Origin: Mesostigma viride
Taxonomy: Eukaryota; Streptophyta; Mesostigmatophyceae; Mesostigmatales; Mesostigmataceae
Assembly: GCA_009746045.1 (NCBI GenBank)
Contig: RPFO01000061.1
Span: forward strand, 1 to 64,000
Direction: 5' to 3'
Length of the DNA stretch: 64,000 bases
This document shows, piece by piece, positions 29,105 to 40,110 of the stretch. The notes below the pieces were generated by a model, which saw only the letters and a list, made by a program, of their open reading frames with translations, had not been told where the DNA came from and searched no databases. A program made the position numbers and the translations under genes. Position 1 is the stretch's first letter, and every line of letters starts with the position of its first letter.

Positions 29105-29793
29105 TGTGTTTATATGCAATTTGAGGTGCAACGGTGCAACGGTGCAACGGTGCAACGGTGCAACGGTGCAACGGTGTCATGAGCATCTAGGTAACCCTTG
29201 CATGACCCATCCACCTACATAAAACCCATGGATAACAATTGCATGTGCAAAGGTGTGTGTTTATATGCAATTTGAGGTGCAACGGTGCAACGGTGCAACG
29301 GTGCAACGGTGCCACGGTGCCAAGGTGGCACGGTGGCACGATGCAACGATGCAACGGTGTCATGAGCATGTCTAGGTAACCCTTGCATGACCCATTACCC
29401 CAGATAGATCCCAATGGATAACCATTGTATGTGCAAAGGTGTGTGTTTATATGCAATTTGAGGTGCAACGGTGCAACGGTGCAACGGTGCAACGGCGCAA
29501 CGGCGCCACAATGGCACGGTGTCATGAGCATCTAGGTAACCCTTGCATGACCCATCCACCTACATAAATCCCATGGATAACCATTGCATGTGCAAAGGTG
29601 TGTGCATATATGCAATTTGAGGTGCAACGGTGCAACGGTGCAACGGTGCAACGGTGCAACGGTGCAACGGCCGCCGACGAACTTTTTTTTCCTCAAAGAC
29701 TTTAGTTGACCCTTTAAATGCATGAAAATGCAACTTTCAAAAATGAAGTACAATTTGAAAAATGTAGTACAAATCCAGGTGTGCTTAGGGATG
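29105..29793 (-). repeat. Octamer-array repeat, copy 2
   Basis: Inverse orientation to copies 1 and 3. Four blocks of (GCAACGGT)n alternate with spacers of about 110 bp (GTCATGAGCATCTAGGTAAC..TTGAG). Then comes the unique stretch with CCGCCGACGAAC and AAAGACTTTAGTTGA, ending in CCAGGTGTGCTTAGGG. The spacer and unique stretch match 63480-64000. Confidence 0.82.
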
Positions 29794-30135
29794 TTGAGAA
29801 GCCATGCCCTAGCTCTTGTATCAAGGAGACAACCAGCGCAGGCCAGAAATCAGGAGAATCCGGACCATGGTAGCTCGAGCCTGCCGTTATCTTGTCCGCG
29901 TGTTCGAGTCGTTCAGGATGATGAAGATGAATGGTGATGGAAATGTGTATCCGTGTGCATTGAAAGTATGGCTGGCTTACGTGTAGAGCGACTAGATGAT
30001 CCTAGCTCTTGTATAGCCATGATGATCTTCCTCCCCCGTGCCGGGATCCCCTTTAATAGTTGGGTTGAACCCGAGACAGCATGGTGGTGCCGGTGCCCTT
30101 GAGGCATCTAGAGCAAGTGTTGCTTACATTCCACT
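29794..30135. other. Unassigned sequence with a shared 33-bp segment
   Basis: 29819-29851 (TATCAAGGAGACAACCAGCG...) recurs at about 33830-33862 inside a LINE tail. No gene seen. Confidence 0.4.
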
Positions 30136-30283
30136 CTTGCAGGAAGTAGCCCAGAATGTATTAAAAGCCATATGCCCCTTCTCCGGGATATGTGCTACAT
30201 GTACTCCCAACGGAGTTATGTTTCTAATTAATGAATTAATTAATGATCTCCCAACAGAGTCATAAATTAATTAATTAATTAAT
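30136..30283 (+). mobile_element. LINE 3' end, family C (CTCCCAACGGAG hairpin)
   Basis: CATATGCCCCTTCTC..GGGATATGTGCTACATG, then CTCC-CAAC-GGAG and a TTAA-rich tail. Related ends at 31110-31170, 31385-31440, 33780-33930 and 44570-44685. Confidence 0.65.
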
Positions 30284-30609
30284 TAATAGACACGTGACTG
30301 CGTCACGTGAGCATAAGTCCTCAGTGGGAGGGGAACATGGGATGGAATGGATGGTATAAGCTATCTAGGTCCTAGTTACAGGGGTGTGGGCACCGCGGCC
30401 CGAATCGCTATGAATACCATACTTGGTCACACGCGGAGCCCCCACAGGCTTGGGGGTGGTCTCCTTCATCACTACTTGCCATCTATCCTTGCGCACCATC
30501 TGCCTCCATATTACAGACAAACCAGGAGGCTGCCCGGGGGTGAGCCCGTCACGTCTAGTGTAGCACATGTCCATGCCGAGTCTATCACGAAAAGTCCACG
30601 GGTGGCGGA
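30284..30609 (-). mobile_element. LINE-A 3' fragment
   Basis: Inverse match to the last about 330 bp of LINE-A, with hairpin CACGTGAC..GTCACGTG and tail; encodes only the C-terminal about 70 residues. It abuts the family C tail head-on. Confidence 0.85.
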
Positions 30610-30638
30610 GTCATGTTATGATTTAATTTAATTTAATT

Positions 30639-31170
30639 TTGATCGGCCTGGCCTGTGCTAGGCTGCGTTTGCTCAAAACCTACTGGCACTCGAAGGACCT
30701 GGGCGAGCACCGCAAGCAAATGCTCTTCAAGGTCCTGGTCCTCACGGTGCTCACCTATGGCGCCGAGGCATGGACGCTCACGGACACGTACGCTGGCCGC
30801 CCGGCTGGACGGCACGGTTTACAGGATGCTTCGACAGGTCCTGAATGTAGGGTTTTCCACACATAAGTCATTAGAGTCTTTGTATTGACAGGGTATGCCT
30901 CGCATTTCGGACGAGATTAGGCAGCGTAGGATAGCATTCGTAGGACATCTTGCTCGTACCAGTCAGGTAGATCGACACCGCCCTTAGTCTGGCCGGCCCC
31001 CAGCGGAGGAGGCCTTTTGATGAGTAGGGTAGTTAGGACTTTTCTAGACTAGCTAGATTAGAGTTAGGTTAGTTCGATTACGCGGCTCCTTCCCACCCCA
31101 CCCATCCATCAAGGAATATGTGCTACATGATCTCCCAACGGAGGCATGTTATGCCTTAATTTAATTGAAT
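30639..31170 (+). pseudogene. LINE-B reverse transcriptase C-terminus and 3' UTR
   Basis: LFKVLVLTVLTYGAEAWTLT is the post-catalytic region also seen in LINE-A (TYGAETWTL). A later IRQRRIAFVGHLARTSQVD stretch completes the C-terminal domain after a shift and a stop. The 3' UTR is GAGTAGGGTAGTTAGGAC.., ending in the CTCCCAACGGAG hairpin and TTTAATTGAATT. Confidence 0.7.
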
Positions 31171-31194
31171 TGAATTTAATTCACTCCCTCTCTC

Positions 31195-31440
31195 TTGCTT
31201 GGACCGCTATGCAGAACAAGACGCGGTGGCAGACGATTGTCCAGGCTCACACGCCAGCCCCTGTGGGCAAGCCCCCTCCCCCCAGGAGGAAGGTGCGCTT
31301 TGCTGAGTAGAGTAGTTAGGGGTTTTCTAGATTAGCTTAGAGTTAGCTTAGTTCGGTTTCGCGGCTTCGCCCACCTCCATCCATCCAGCAAGGGAATTTG
31401 TGCTACTACATGATCTCCCAACGGAGTCATGTTATAATTT
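31195..31440 (+). pseudogene. Second LINE-B 3' fragment
   Basis: Begins with coding sequence for NKTRWQTIVQAHTPAPVGKP and a stop, then a 3' UTR parallel to 31000-31170 with hairpin CTCCCAACGGAG. Confidence 0.65.
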
Positions 31441-33776
31441 TCGGTTTTCTCTGAATATAGTTTAATTAACGCATGCGGGAAAGATAAGGCCGCCATGCCT
31501 TGGCCTGGATGTGGAAGGCTGTCTGCGACATGGGCTGACTAATTCGATCTGTACAAAGGTTTTCCTGCTCGCCCGAATTTTCCTTGGATGACCCGGTTGT
31601 TTATAAGGGTCGGTGGCTATTAATTAGCGGTCCGAGAAAATTAATTGTAGGTTTGATACGACTTGCTTGCAAAGATTCGTGTTTGGTTGCACCAGCTGAG
31701 GTTAGGTGGGGACCTGTAGGGTCGGCTGGTTGCTTAACGAATCTTTGGCTGATTTGGGTTCTTTAGTGAGTCGTGATTAATTATTGTATAGTGGATTCGG
31801 ACCGGCCCAAGGGGCCGATGGGCGAGTTTTATGTTTGTCAGTCGTGGGAACCTTGTACAACTACCTGTACGGTTAACGCACTAGCCTGGGGGTGCGTGGC
31901 CACGTTGTTTGTAGTGGCGTTTTCAGCACTGTTCAGGCCGGCGGGTGACGCATGCCGGTGTTAATTAATTAATTTAGGATGATGTCAGCTTGTGTGTCGG
32001 CGGGCCATGCCTTAAGCAAGCTAGGCAGGCAATGATCCGCAATTGTTTCTTTCACAATGGCGGCAATGGCCGCCTGTGCAAAATTGCACATTCTAGCGCG
32101 GGTTGCATCTGTCTTGTAGCCGAGGCAGATGGTGGCACAACCGCTAAGTTGTTCGACCAAGCATAGTATAGTTGGTCGTGCAACGGAAAGAAAATTTAAA
32201 TTTACCCCCATGTCGTTTTCCCCGGCTGCGGGTCTTTTTGACATGGGCGAAGGATGGGGCGCTACTCCGGCGGTTTGGCCAGCTTCGGCGGAGCTGTTTA
32301 TAAGTTTCTAAAACAGCTCTAGTGTCACATCGCAGGCTTGCCACCTTGCGATGGTGCGTGGGAAGTGACCTGGACTCAAAAGGTCCTGAACCAGGTTCCT
32401 GTCAGCAACGGCCTGTTTTTTTCATAATTTATTTTTTGTGGCGGCAGGTCAGTTGTCCAGCTGCCCCTGCCGAGGGGGGGTGGTTGGGGACAATAGGAGC
32501 CGCACGAGAGTTGCGCTCCGAAGCTAGAAATTTCCCTATTGCGAGACTCGAGTTGGGGAGGGCGTCTTAGCCGAGGCGAGGCTACGCCAGACCTTTGTCG
32601 TTCCTTTTCGTCTCAGCACCTGCTGCGCGGCTCAGTCTATTATGGTGTCGTAAAACCTCTTTCCTTTTTGGACGGTTCCGGAATTGCGAAATGCTGGCTC
32701 TTTTTGAGGGCTTGCTTTTGGGGTGGTCACCGGCTTGTGTCGCATTGTAACCAGCGGGCCCCTGCGGGGGTTAATATAGCCTAGCGCGGGCTGAGTCGCC
32801 ATTTAAGATGTTGCGACACGCTCTTTCGCGCACGGTGGTCATGAGTTTAATCGGCGCAATGGGGTTGGCGCCAGGGGGGGGTAATTGGGTGGAGGCTTCT
32901 TGCTTCCGCGTGCGGATTGAGAAACCTTAAGGCCACTGTTAACTGCTGCATAAATTTGTGGCAGGGCTCCACTTATTGTATTCAATCAAATGCTGGTCTT
33001 CTTGGGAGCTGAGTGATCTTAATCGGTTTTCTCTGAATATAGTTTAATTAACGCATGCGGGAAAGATAAGGCCGCCATGCCTTGGCCTGGATGTGGAAGG
33101 CTGTCTGCGACATGGGCTGACTAATTCGATCTGTACAAAGGTTTTCCTGCTCGCCCGAATTTTCCTTGGATGACCCGGTTGTTTATAAGGGTCGGTGGCT
33201 ATTAATTAGCGGTCCGAGAAAATTAATTGTAGGTTTGATACGACTTGCTTGCAAAGATTCGTGTTTGGTTGCACCAGCTGAGGTTAGGTGGGGACCTGTA
33301 GGGTCGGCTGGTTGCTTAACGAATCTTTGGCTGATTTGGGTTCTTTAGTGAGTCGTGATTAATTATTGTATAGTGGATTCGGACCGGCCCAAGGGGCCGA
33401 TGGGCGAGTTTTATGTTTGTCAGTCGTGGGAACCTTGTACAACTACCTGTACGGTTAACGCACTAGCCTGGGGGTGCGTGGCCACGTTGTTTGTAGTGGC
33501 GTTTTCAGCACTGTTCAGGCCGGCGGGTGACGCATGCCGGTGTTAATTAATTAATTTAGGATGATGTCAGCTTGTGTGTCGGCGGGCCATGCCTTAAGCA
33601 AGCTAGGCAGGCAATGATCCGCAATTGTTTCTTTCCCCTCCCTCCCACCCTGGAGGCTTCTTGCTTCCGCGTGCGGATTGAGAAACCTTAAGGCCACTGT
33701 TAACTGCTGCATTTGTGGCAGGGCTCCGCTTATTGTATTCAATCAAATGCTGGTCTTCTTGGGAGCTGAGTGATCT
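31441..33776. mobile_element. U element, locus 1: direct repeats in A1-internal-B1-A2-B2 order
   Basis: Block A (31441-32052) recurs at 33023-33635, offset 1582 bp. Block B (about 32890-33022) recurs at 33651-33776. The order A1, internal (about 840 bp), B1, A2, B2 is that of split direct repeats in PAT/Ngaro-type DIRS elements. Ends are TCGGTTTTC and GTGATCTT; no TG..CA termini and no clear target duplication. No tyrosine recombinase or RT is visible. A tandem duplication with an internal deletion would give the same map. Confidence 0.6.
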
Positions 33777-33779
33777 TAA

Positions 33780-33930
33780 AATTTAATTTAATACCCCCTC
33801 TCAGTGTGTTACATATCCTCCCCACGGAGGTATCAAGGAGACAACCAGCGCAGGCCAGAAATCCCCACGGAGGTATGTTCTTAATTAATTAATTAATTAA
33901 TTAATTAATTAATTAATTAATATTCTTAAT
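33780..33930 (+). mobile_element. LINE 3' end, family C, with internal insertion and long TTAA tail
   Basis: GTGTTACATATCCTCCCCACGGAG is interrupted by the 33-bp segment also at 29819, followed by a repeated CCCCACGGAGGTATG and (TTAA)n. Confidence 0.6.
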
Positions 33931-35029
33931 TAATAGGAGGATGGGCGCGCCTACTCCACAGATAACGTGCAGAAAGCACAGATGCCCTCAAACCATAGGC
34001 TGGCATGATAGGTGGACTACATTGTGTACCAACGGTCCTCATATCGTATTCTTGTCAGCACCAACCAGAGCCAGCCCAATTTTGCTGCCCACTACCCATG
34101 GTCCCATGCCATGCAAGGAGAGTCCAGGAAGCTCTACGTTCGCTTGCTGAGGTTTAGTGGTGGCTGTCCTTCTGCGATAACAGTTCAGTTTTGCAGCAAA
34201 CCGACAAATGCCAATGATTTTTTGTTAGTGCTCACATGCACACTTCACAAATCCACTGCACGCATGTCACCAACGTGCCAAGCACTCCCAGCATTTCCCT
34301 GTTCCACTCAAACGGGCATTATTGGATATGCGGCTTACAAACACAATATGTATGGAAAAGACCAAACGACAATCAATGCATGGGCATTTTCTCGAGTATT
34401 GAAGGACACGAAGAAACAAACAGTAGTTCCCACATCATTCAAGCTGACTTGCGTGCAGTCTTTGCAGCTTTTTTATTTATATTTTTTTTACCAGGACAGC
34501 AAGCATCGTTACCATGCTGCATAGCTGAGTCGCCTACTGACCGCATCCCCAACCGCATAGCTAAACATGCGAAGAACGCCTACCTAGTATTATGTGAAAA
34601 GACAATAACAACAACGAGAAAAGAGAACTTGTCCCAGTGACCCAGGCCATGGTCAGTTTTTCGCCATTAACTTCGGAAAAAGAACATAAAAAAATACACC
34701 TCTGCATTCAGGAAAGACGGTATTAGACTACCATTACAAACCGAGCAACCAAAAGACCCCAGCCCATCCCATCCCCTTCCAGGTGTGTACAAGGGTCGAG
34801 AGTTCCTTTATTGGTACCCACGTGACGAAGTCGCGTGCTTATTAATTAACCTCTTTCCATGGAAGCAGCAGGGAGCGCCAGACCCACCTGGTGCGCAGCA
34901 TCCCCATGCCCGTGGCCGTGGTGCTTGTCCCAGGGATGCTCCCAGCCCTGCACGCGTGATGTATCCAACATGCGTGGTCAAACGAGCATGGCGAATGAAA
35001 TAAGCATGACATTTGAGCAAAGCAAGTAT
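33931..35029. other. Unassigned region with a 170-codon ORF
   Basis: 34012-34524 (+) is open for 170 codons but has no recognisable motif and atypical codon content; I do not call it a gene. Contains the LINE-A end at 34792-34847. Confidence 0.3.
34792..34847 (+). mobile_element. LINE-A 3' terminal fragment (diverged)
   Basis: CACGTGAC-GAA-GTCGCGTG then CTTATTAATTAA: the LINE-A hairpin with one compensated and one loop change. Confidence 0.6.
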
Positions 35030-35218
35030 ACAAGGTAGACGACAAAGCATACAAGGGGGCAAAGCAGACAAGGTAGACGACAAAGTATACAAGGGGGCAA
35101 GGCATACAAGGTAGACGACAAAGCATACAAGGGGGCAAAGCATACAAGGTAGACGACAAAGTATACAAGGGGGCAAGGCATACAAGGTAGACGACAAAGC
35201 ATACAAAGGGGCAACCGT
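35030..35218 (+). repeat. 38-bp minisatellite
   Basis: Five units of ACAAGGTAGACGACAAAGCA..CAAGGGGGCAA(A/G)GC. Confidence 0.85.
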
Positions 35219-35867
35219 ACTGTACAAGGAGACAGACGCGGTGACATCTACAAGCATGCGCCAACCCGACCCAACAGGGGACACACACGGCCCGAACAAC
35301 CACGCACACAACCCAACCTTGATAGCCCCCACAGCCCCCCTCACGACCCCGAGAATGACAAGAGCACGTCACTACCGGAGCGCGCGTAATTCATAAATCA
35401 GGTTAACCCCAAATAGAGAGGCAAAGGCTCGTTCCCCCTGCAGTGCAGGCTGCTGGAGGCCACCCGTGACACTGCCAACACACCTGCACCATGCCATCCT
35501 CGTAAAACCATATGCAATCACCTACGAAACAGGAACCCACCTATAAGACTAGAATGACTTATACGATGGGAACCCACATATTCAATGGCCTATGACCCAC
35601 CTATACAGTGGCCTATGAAATGGGAACCCATATACAACGGCCTATGAGATGGAACTACACCCAAACTAGCGGTAGAAGAACGGCTGGCGCATGATGGTGG
35701 CACCACCTGGACGAGACCAACGACCAGATGAAACCAACGACCACCTAGACAAGACCATCCTTCGGATAAGACCAACCTCCAGATGAAACCAACAACCATC
35801 TCACGAACCCCCCTGTACTACGATTTCCAAGGAAGCGATGGGAGTGAAGCATCCCTAAAGCAAGTAG
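35219..35867. other. No gene seen; short diverged repeats
   Basis: 35560-35640 has repeated CCTATGA..TGGGAACCCA; 35700-35800 has repeated AGATGAAACCAAC and ACAAGACCA. Confidence 0.4.
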
Positions 35868-38165
35868 GAGTAAGGCATAAGGATAAAAACATCAGGAGTA
35901 ATGCATAAGGACTAAAGCATAACGAGAAAAGCACAAGGACTCAAGCATAAGGACTCAAGCGTGAGGAGAAAAGCATGAGGAGAAAAGCATGAGGAGAAAA
36001 GCATGAGGAGAAAAGCATGAGGAGAAAAGCATGAGGAGAAAAGCATGAGGAGAAAAGCATGAGGAGAAAAGCATGAGGAGAAAAGCATGAGGAGAAAAGC
36101 ATGAGGAGAAAAGCATGAGGAGAAAAGCATGAGGAGAAAAGCATGAGGAGAAAAGCATAAGGAGAAAAGCATGAGGAGAAAAGCATGAGGAGAAAAGCAT
36201 GAGGAGAAAAGCATGAGGAGAACAGCATGAGGAGAAAAGCATGAGGAGAAAAGCATGAGGAGAAAAGCGTGAGGAGAAAAGCATGAGGAGAAAAGCATGA
36301 GGAGAACAGCATGAGGAGAACAGCATGAGGAGAAAAGCATGAGGAGAAAAGCATGAGGAGAAAAGCATGAGGAGAAAAGCATGAGGAGAAAAGCATGAGG
36401 AGAAAAGCATGAGGAGAAAAGCGTGAGGAGAAAAGCATGAGGAGAAAAGCATGAGGAGAAAAGCATGAGGAGAAAAGCATGAGGAGAAAAGCATGAGGAG
36501 AAAAGCATGAGGAGAAAAGCATGAGGAGAAAAGCATGAGGAGAAAAGCATGAGGAGAAAAGCATGAGGAGAAAAGCATGAGGAGAAAAGCATGAGGAGAA
36601 CAGCATGAGGAGAAAAGCATGAGGAGAAAAGCATGAGGAGAAAAGCATGAGGAGAAAAGCATGAGGAGAAAAGCACGAGGAGAAAAGCATGAGGAGAAAA
36701 GCATGAGGAGAAAAGCATGAGGAGAACAGCATGAGGAGAAAAGCACGAGGAGAAAAGCATGAGGAGAAAAGCATGAGGAGAAAAGCATGAGGAGAAAAGC
36801 GTGAGGAGAAAAGCATGAGGAGAAAAGCATGAGGAGAAAAGCATGAGGAGAAAAGCACGAGGAGAAAAGCATGAGGAGAAAAGCACGAGGAGAAAAGCAT
36901 GAGGAGAAAAGCATGAGGAGAAAAGCGTGAGGAGAAAAGCATGAGGAGAAAAGCATGAGGAGAAAAGCATGAGGAGAAAAGCATGAGGAGAAAAGCATGA
37001 GGAGAAAAGCATGAGGAGAAAAGCGTGAGGAGAAAAGCATGAGGAGAAAAGCGTGAGGAGAAAAGCGTGAGGAGAAAAGCATGAGGAGAAAAGCATGAGG
37101 AGAAAAGCGTGAGGAGAAAAGCATGAGGAGAAAAGCATGAGGAGAAAAGCATGAGGAGAAAAGCATGAGGAGAAAAGCATGAGGAGAAAAGCATGAGGAG
37201 AAAAGCATGAGGAGAAAAGCGTGAGGAGAAAAGCATGAGGAGAAAAGCATGAGGAGAAAAGCATGAGGAGAAAAGCATGAGGAGAAAAGCATGAGGAGAA
37301 AAGCACGAGGAGAAAAGCATGAGGAGAAAAGCATAAGGAGAAAAGCATGAGGAGAAAAGCATGAGGAGAAAAGCATGAGGAGAAAAGCATGAGGAGAAAA
37401 GCATGAGGAGAAAAGCATGAGGAGAAAAGCACGAGGAGAAAAGCATGAGGAGAAAAGCATGAGGAGAAAAGCATGAGGAGAAAAGCATGAGGAGAAAAGC
37501 ATGAGGAGAAAAGCATGAGGAGAAAAGCATGAGGAGAAAAGCATGAGGAGAAAAGCATGAGGAGAAAAGCATGAGGAGAAAAGCATGAGGAGAAAAGCAT
37601 GAGGAGAAAAGCATGAGGAGAAAAGCACGAGGAGAAAAGCATGAGGAGAAAAGCATGAGGAGAAAAGCACGAGGAGAAAAGCACGAGGAGAAAAGCATGA
37701 GGAGAAAAGCATGAGGAGAAAAGCATGAGGAGAAAAGCATGAGGAGAAAAGCATGAGGAGAAAAGCATGAGGAGAAAAGCATGAGGAGAAAAGCATGAGG
37801 AGAAAAGCACGAGGAGAAAAGCATGAGGAGAAAAGCATGAGGAGAAAAGCGTGAGGAGAAAAGCATGAGGAGAAAAGCATGAGGAGAAAAGCATGAGGAG
37901 AAAAGCATGAGGAGAAAAGCATGAGGAGAAAAGCATGAGGAGAAAAGCGTGAGGAGAAAAGCACGAGGAGAAAAGCGTGAGGAGAAAAGCATGAGGAGAA
38001 AAGCATGAGGAGAAAAGCATGAGGAGAAAAGCATGAGGAGAAAAGCATGAGGAGAAAAGCGTGAGGAGAAAAGCATGAGGAGAAAAGCATGAGGAGAAAA
38101 GCATGAGGAGAAAAGCATGAGGAGAAAAGCATGAGGAGTGACGCAAGTGTAAGTAAAGCATAAGG
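35868..38165 (+). repeat. 14-bp satellite, about 155 core copies
   Basis: Core unit AAAAGCATGAGGAG from about 35957 to 38138. Almost all variation is at the CAT (CGT, CAC, CATAAG) or AAAA/AACA positions, and edge units are more diverged, as expected of unequal exchange. It is open in all three - strand frames simply because the unit has no stop codon; no protein is inferred. Confidence 0.95.
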
Positions 38166-39244
<1,079 letters not shown>

Positions 39245-39245
<1 letters not shown>

Positions 39246-40110
39246 GGGGATGAGTGGATGGGTGGGATGGGGACAGGGGAGGCAGAGAGGGGGGCCGACC
39301 GAGAGATGACATTGCCTGCCATGCTATCTGTGGCTCGATCGTCGATAGCGGCCTTGTTTTCAGCTGCAACGTACCACATAATAGTCCCCATTGCCGTGGC
39401 AGTGCGGGTATGCCATGGACCAGGACGATGAAGAGTCAAACCTTCAAACTTAACGCCGTGGCCGTGACCTCCGCCCGCCATTGCGTACGAAGAGGAGAAA
39501 GGGGAAAAATCTGTGCTTTACACAAGCGATCTCGGTTGACCCAAACTCCGCCTTGCAATTACCAGCGGCTATTCAATCGATCCCCGTAACCTGTGCGGAC
39601 AACTAGGTTCTTAAAAGGGCGATTACTCGCGGGATACCACGCTGCTGGCCTTTAAATTATAGACAGCAATGGCGCGGATGACCCTGGGACGGGGGGACTA
39701 CGCCCCACTTCAATAAATTGGCTCCCCGGTTTGGCATGCCATCAGCCATGGCCGCACCAGTCCTGCAATCATGGCCCGCGTATAATGCCGTATTTGCCGT
39801 ACGGTTTTATATGTATAAATCAGTATTGTATGCTCAACATGTCTGGTAGAAGCGATGTCCGTACAAAAAGCATCTACATCAGAAGCTACTTCTGCCACAC
39901 TCACCTCAGGAAAACAGCTGGTGCCGGTAGAAGGGGAGGTTGCCACGTGTTGACCCCTCACAATTTATCACTGTCCAGATCGAGGCATGGAGATCGATGC
40001 AGAATCATGAAAGAAGGCAAAGCGAATGCCATCAAGCAAAAAAATATTGTGCCTGCTAGTCCCTACGGAATCCTGACTGTGTTACGAAAAAAGGGGGCAG
40101 GAAAGTCGCA
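39245..40110. other. Upstream region of glyoxalase II, no promoter motif identified
   Basis: No TATA box or other element that I can defend; ends directly at the ATG at 40111. Confidence 0.35.

Noticed and set aside
31584-31964. Short ORFs repeated in the U elements (60 and 63 codons)
   Set aside because: Kept only because the DNA repeats are nearly identical; no motif and no sign of selection.
34012-34524. 170-codon + ORF
   Set aside because: No recognisable domain or neighbours; I cannot distinguish it from chance in AT-balanced sequence.
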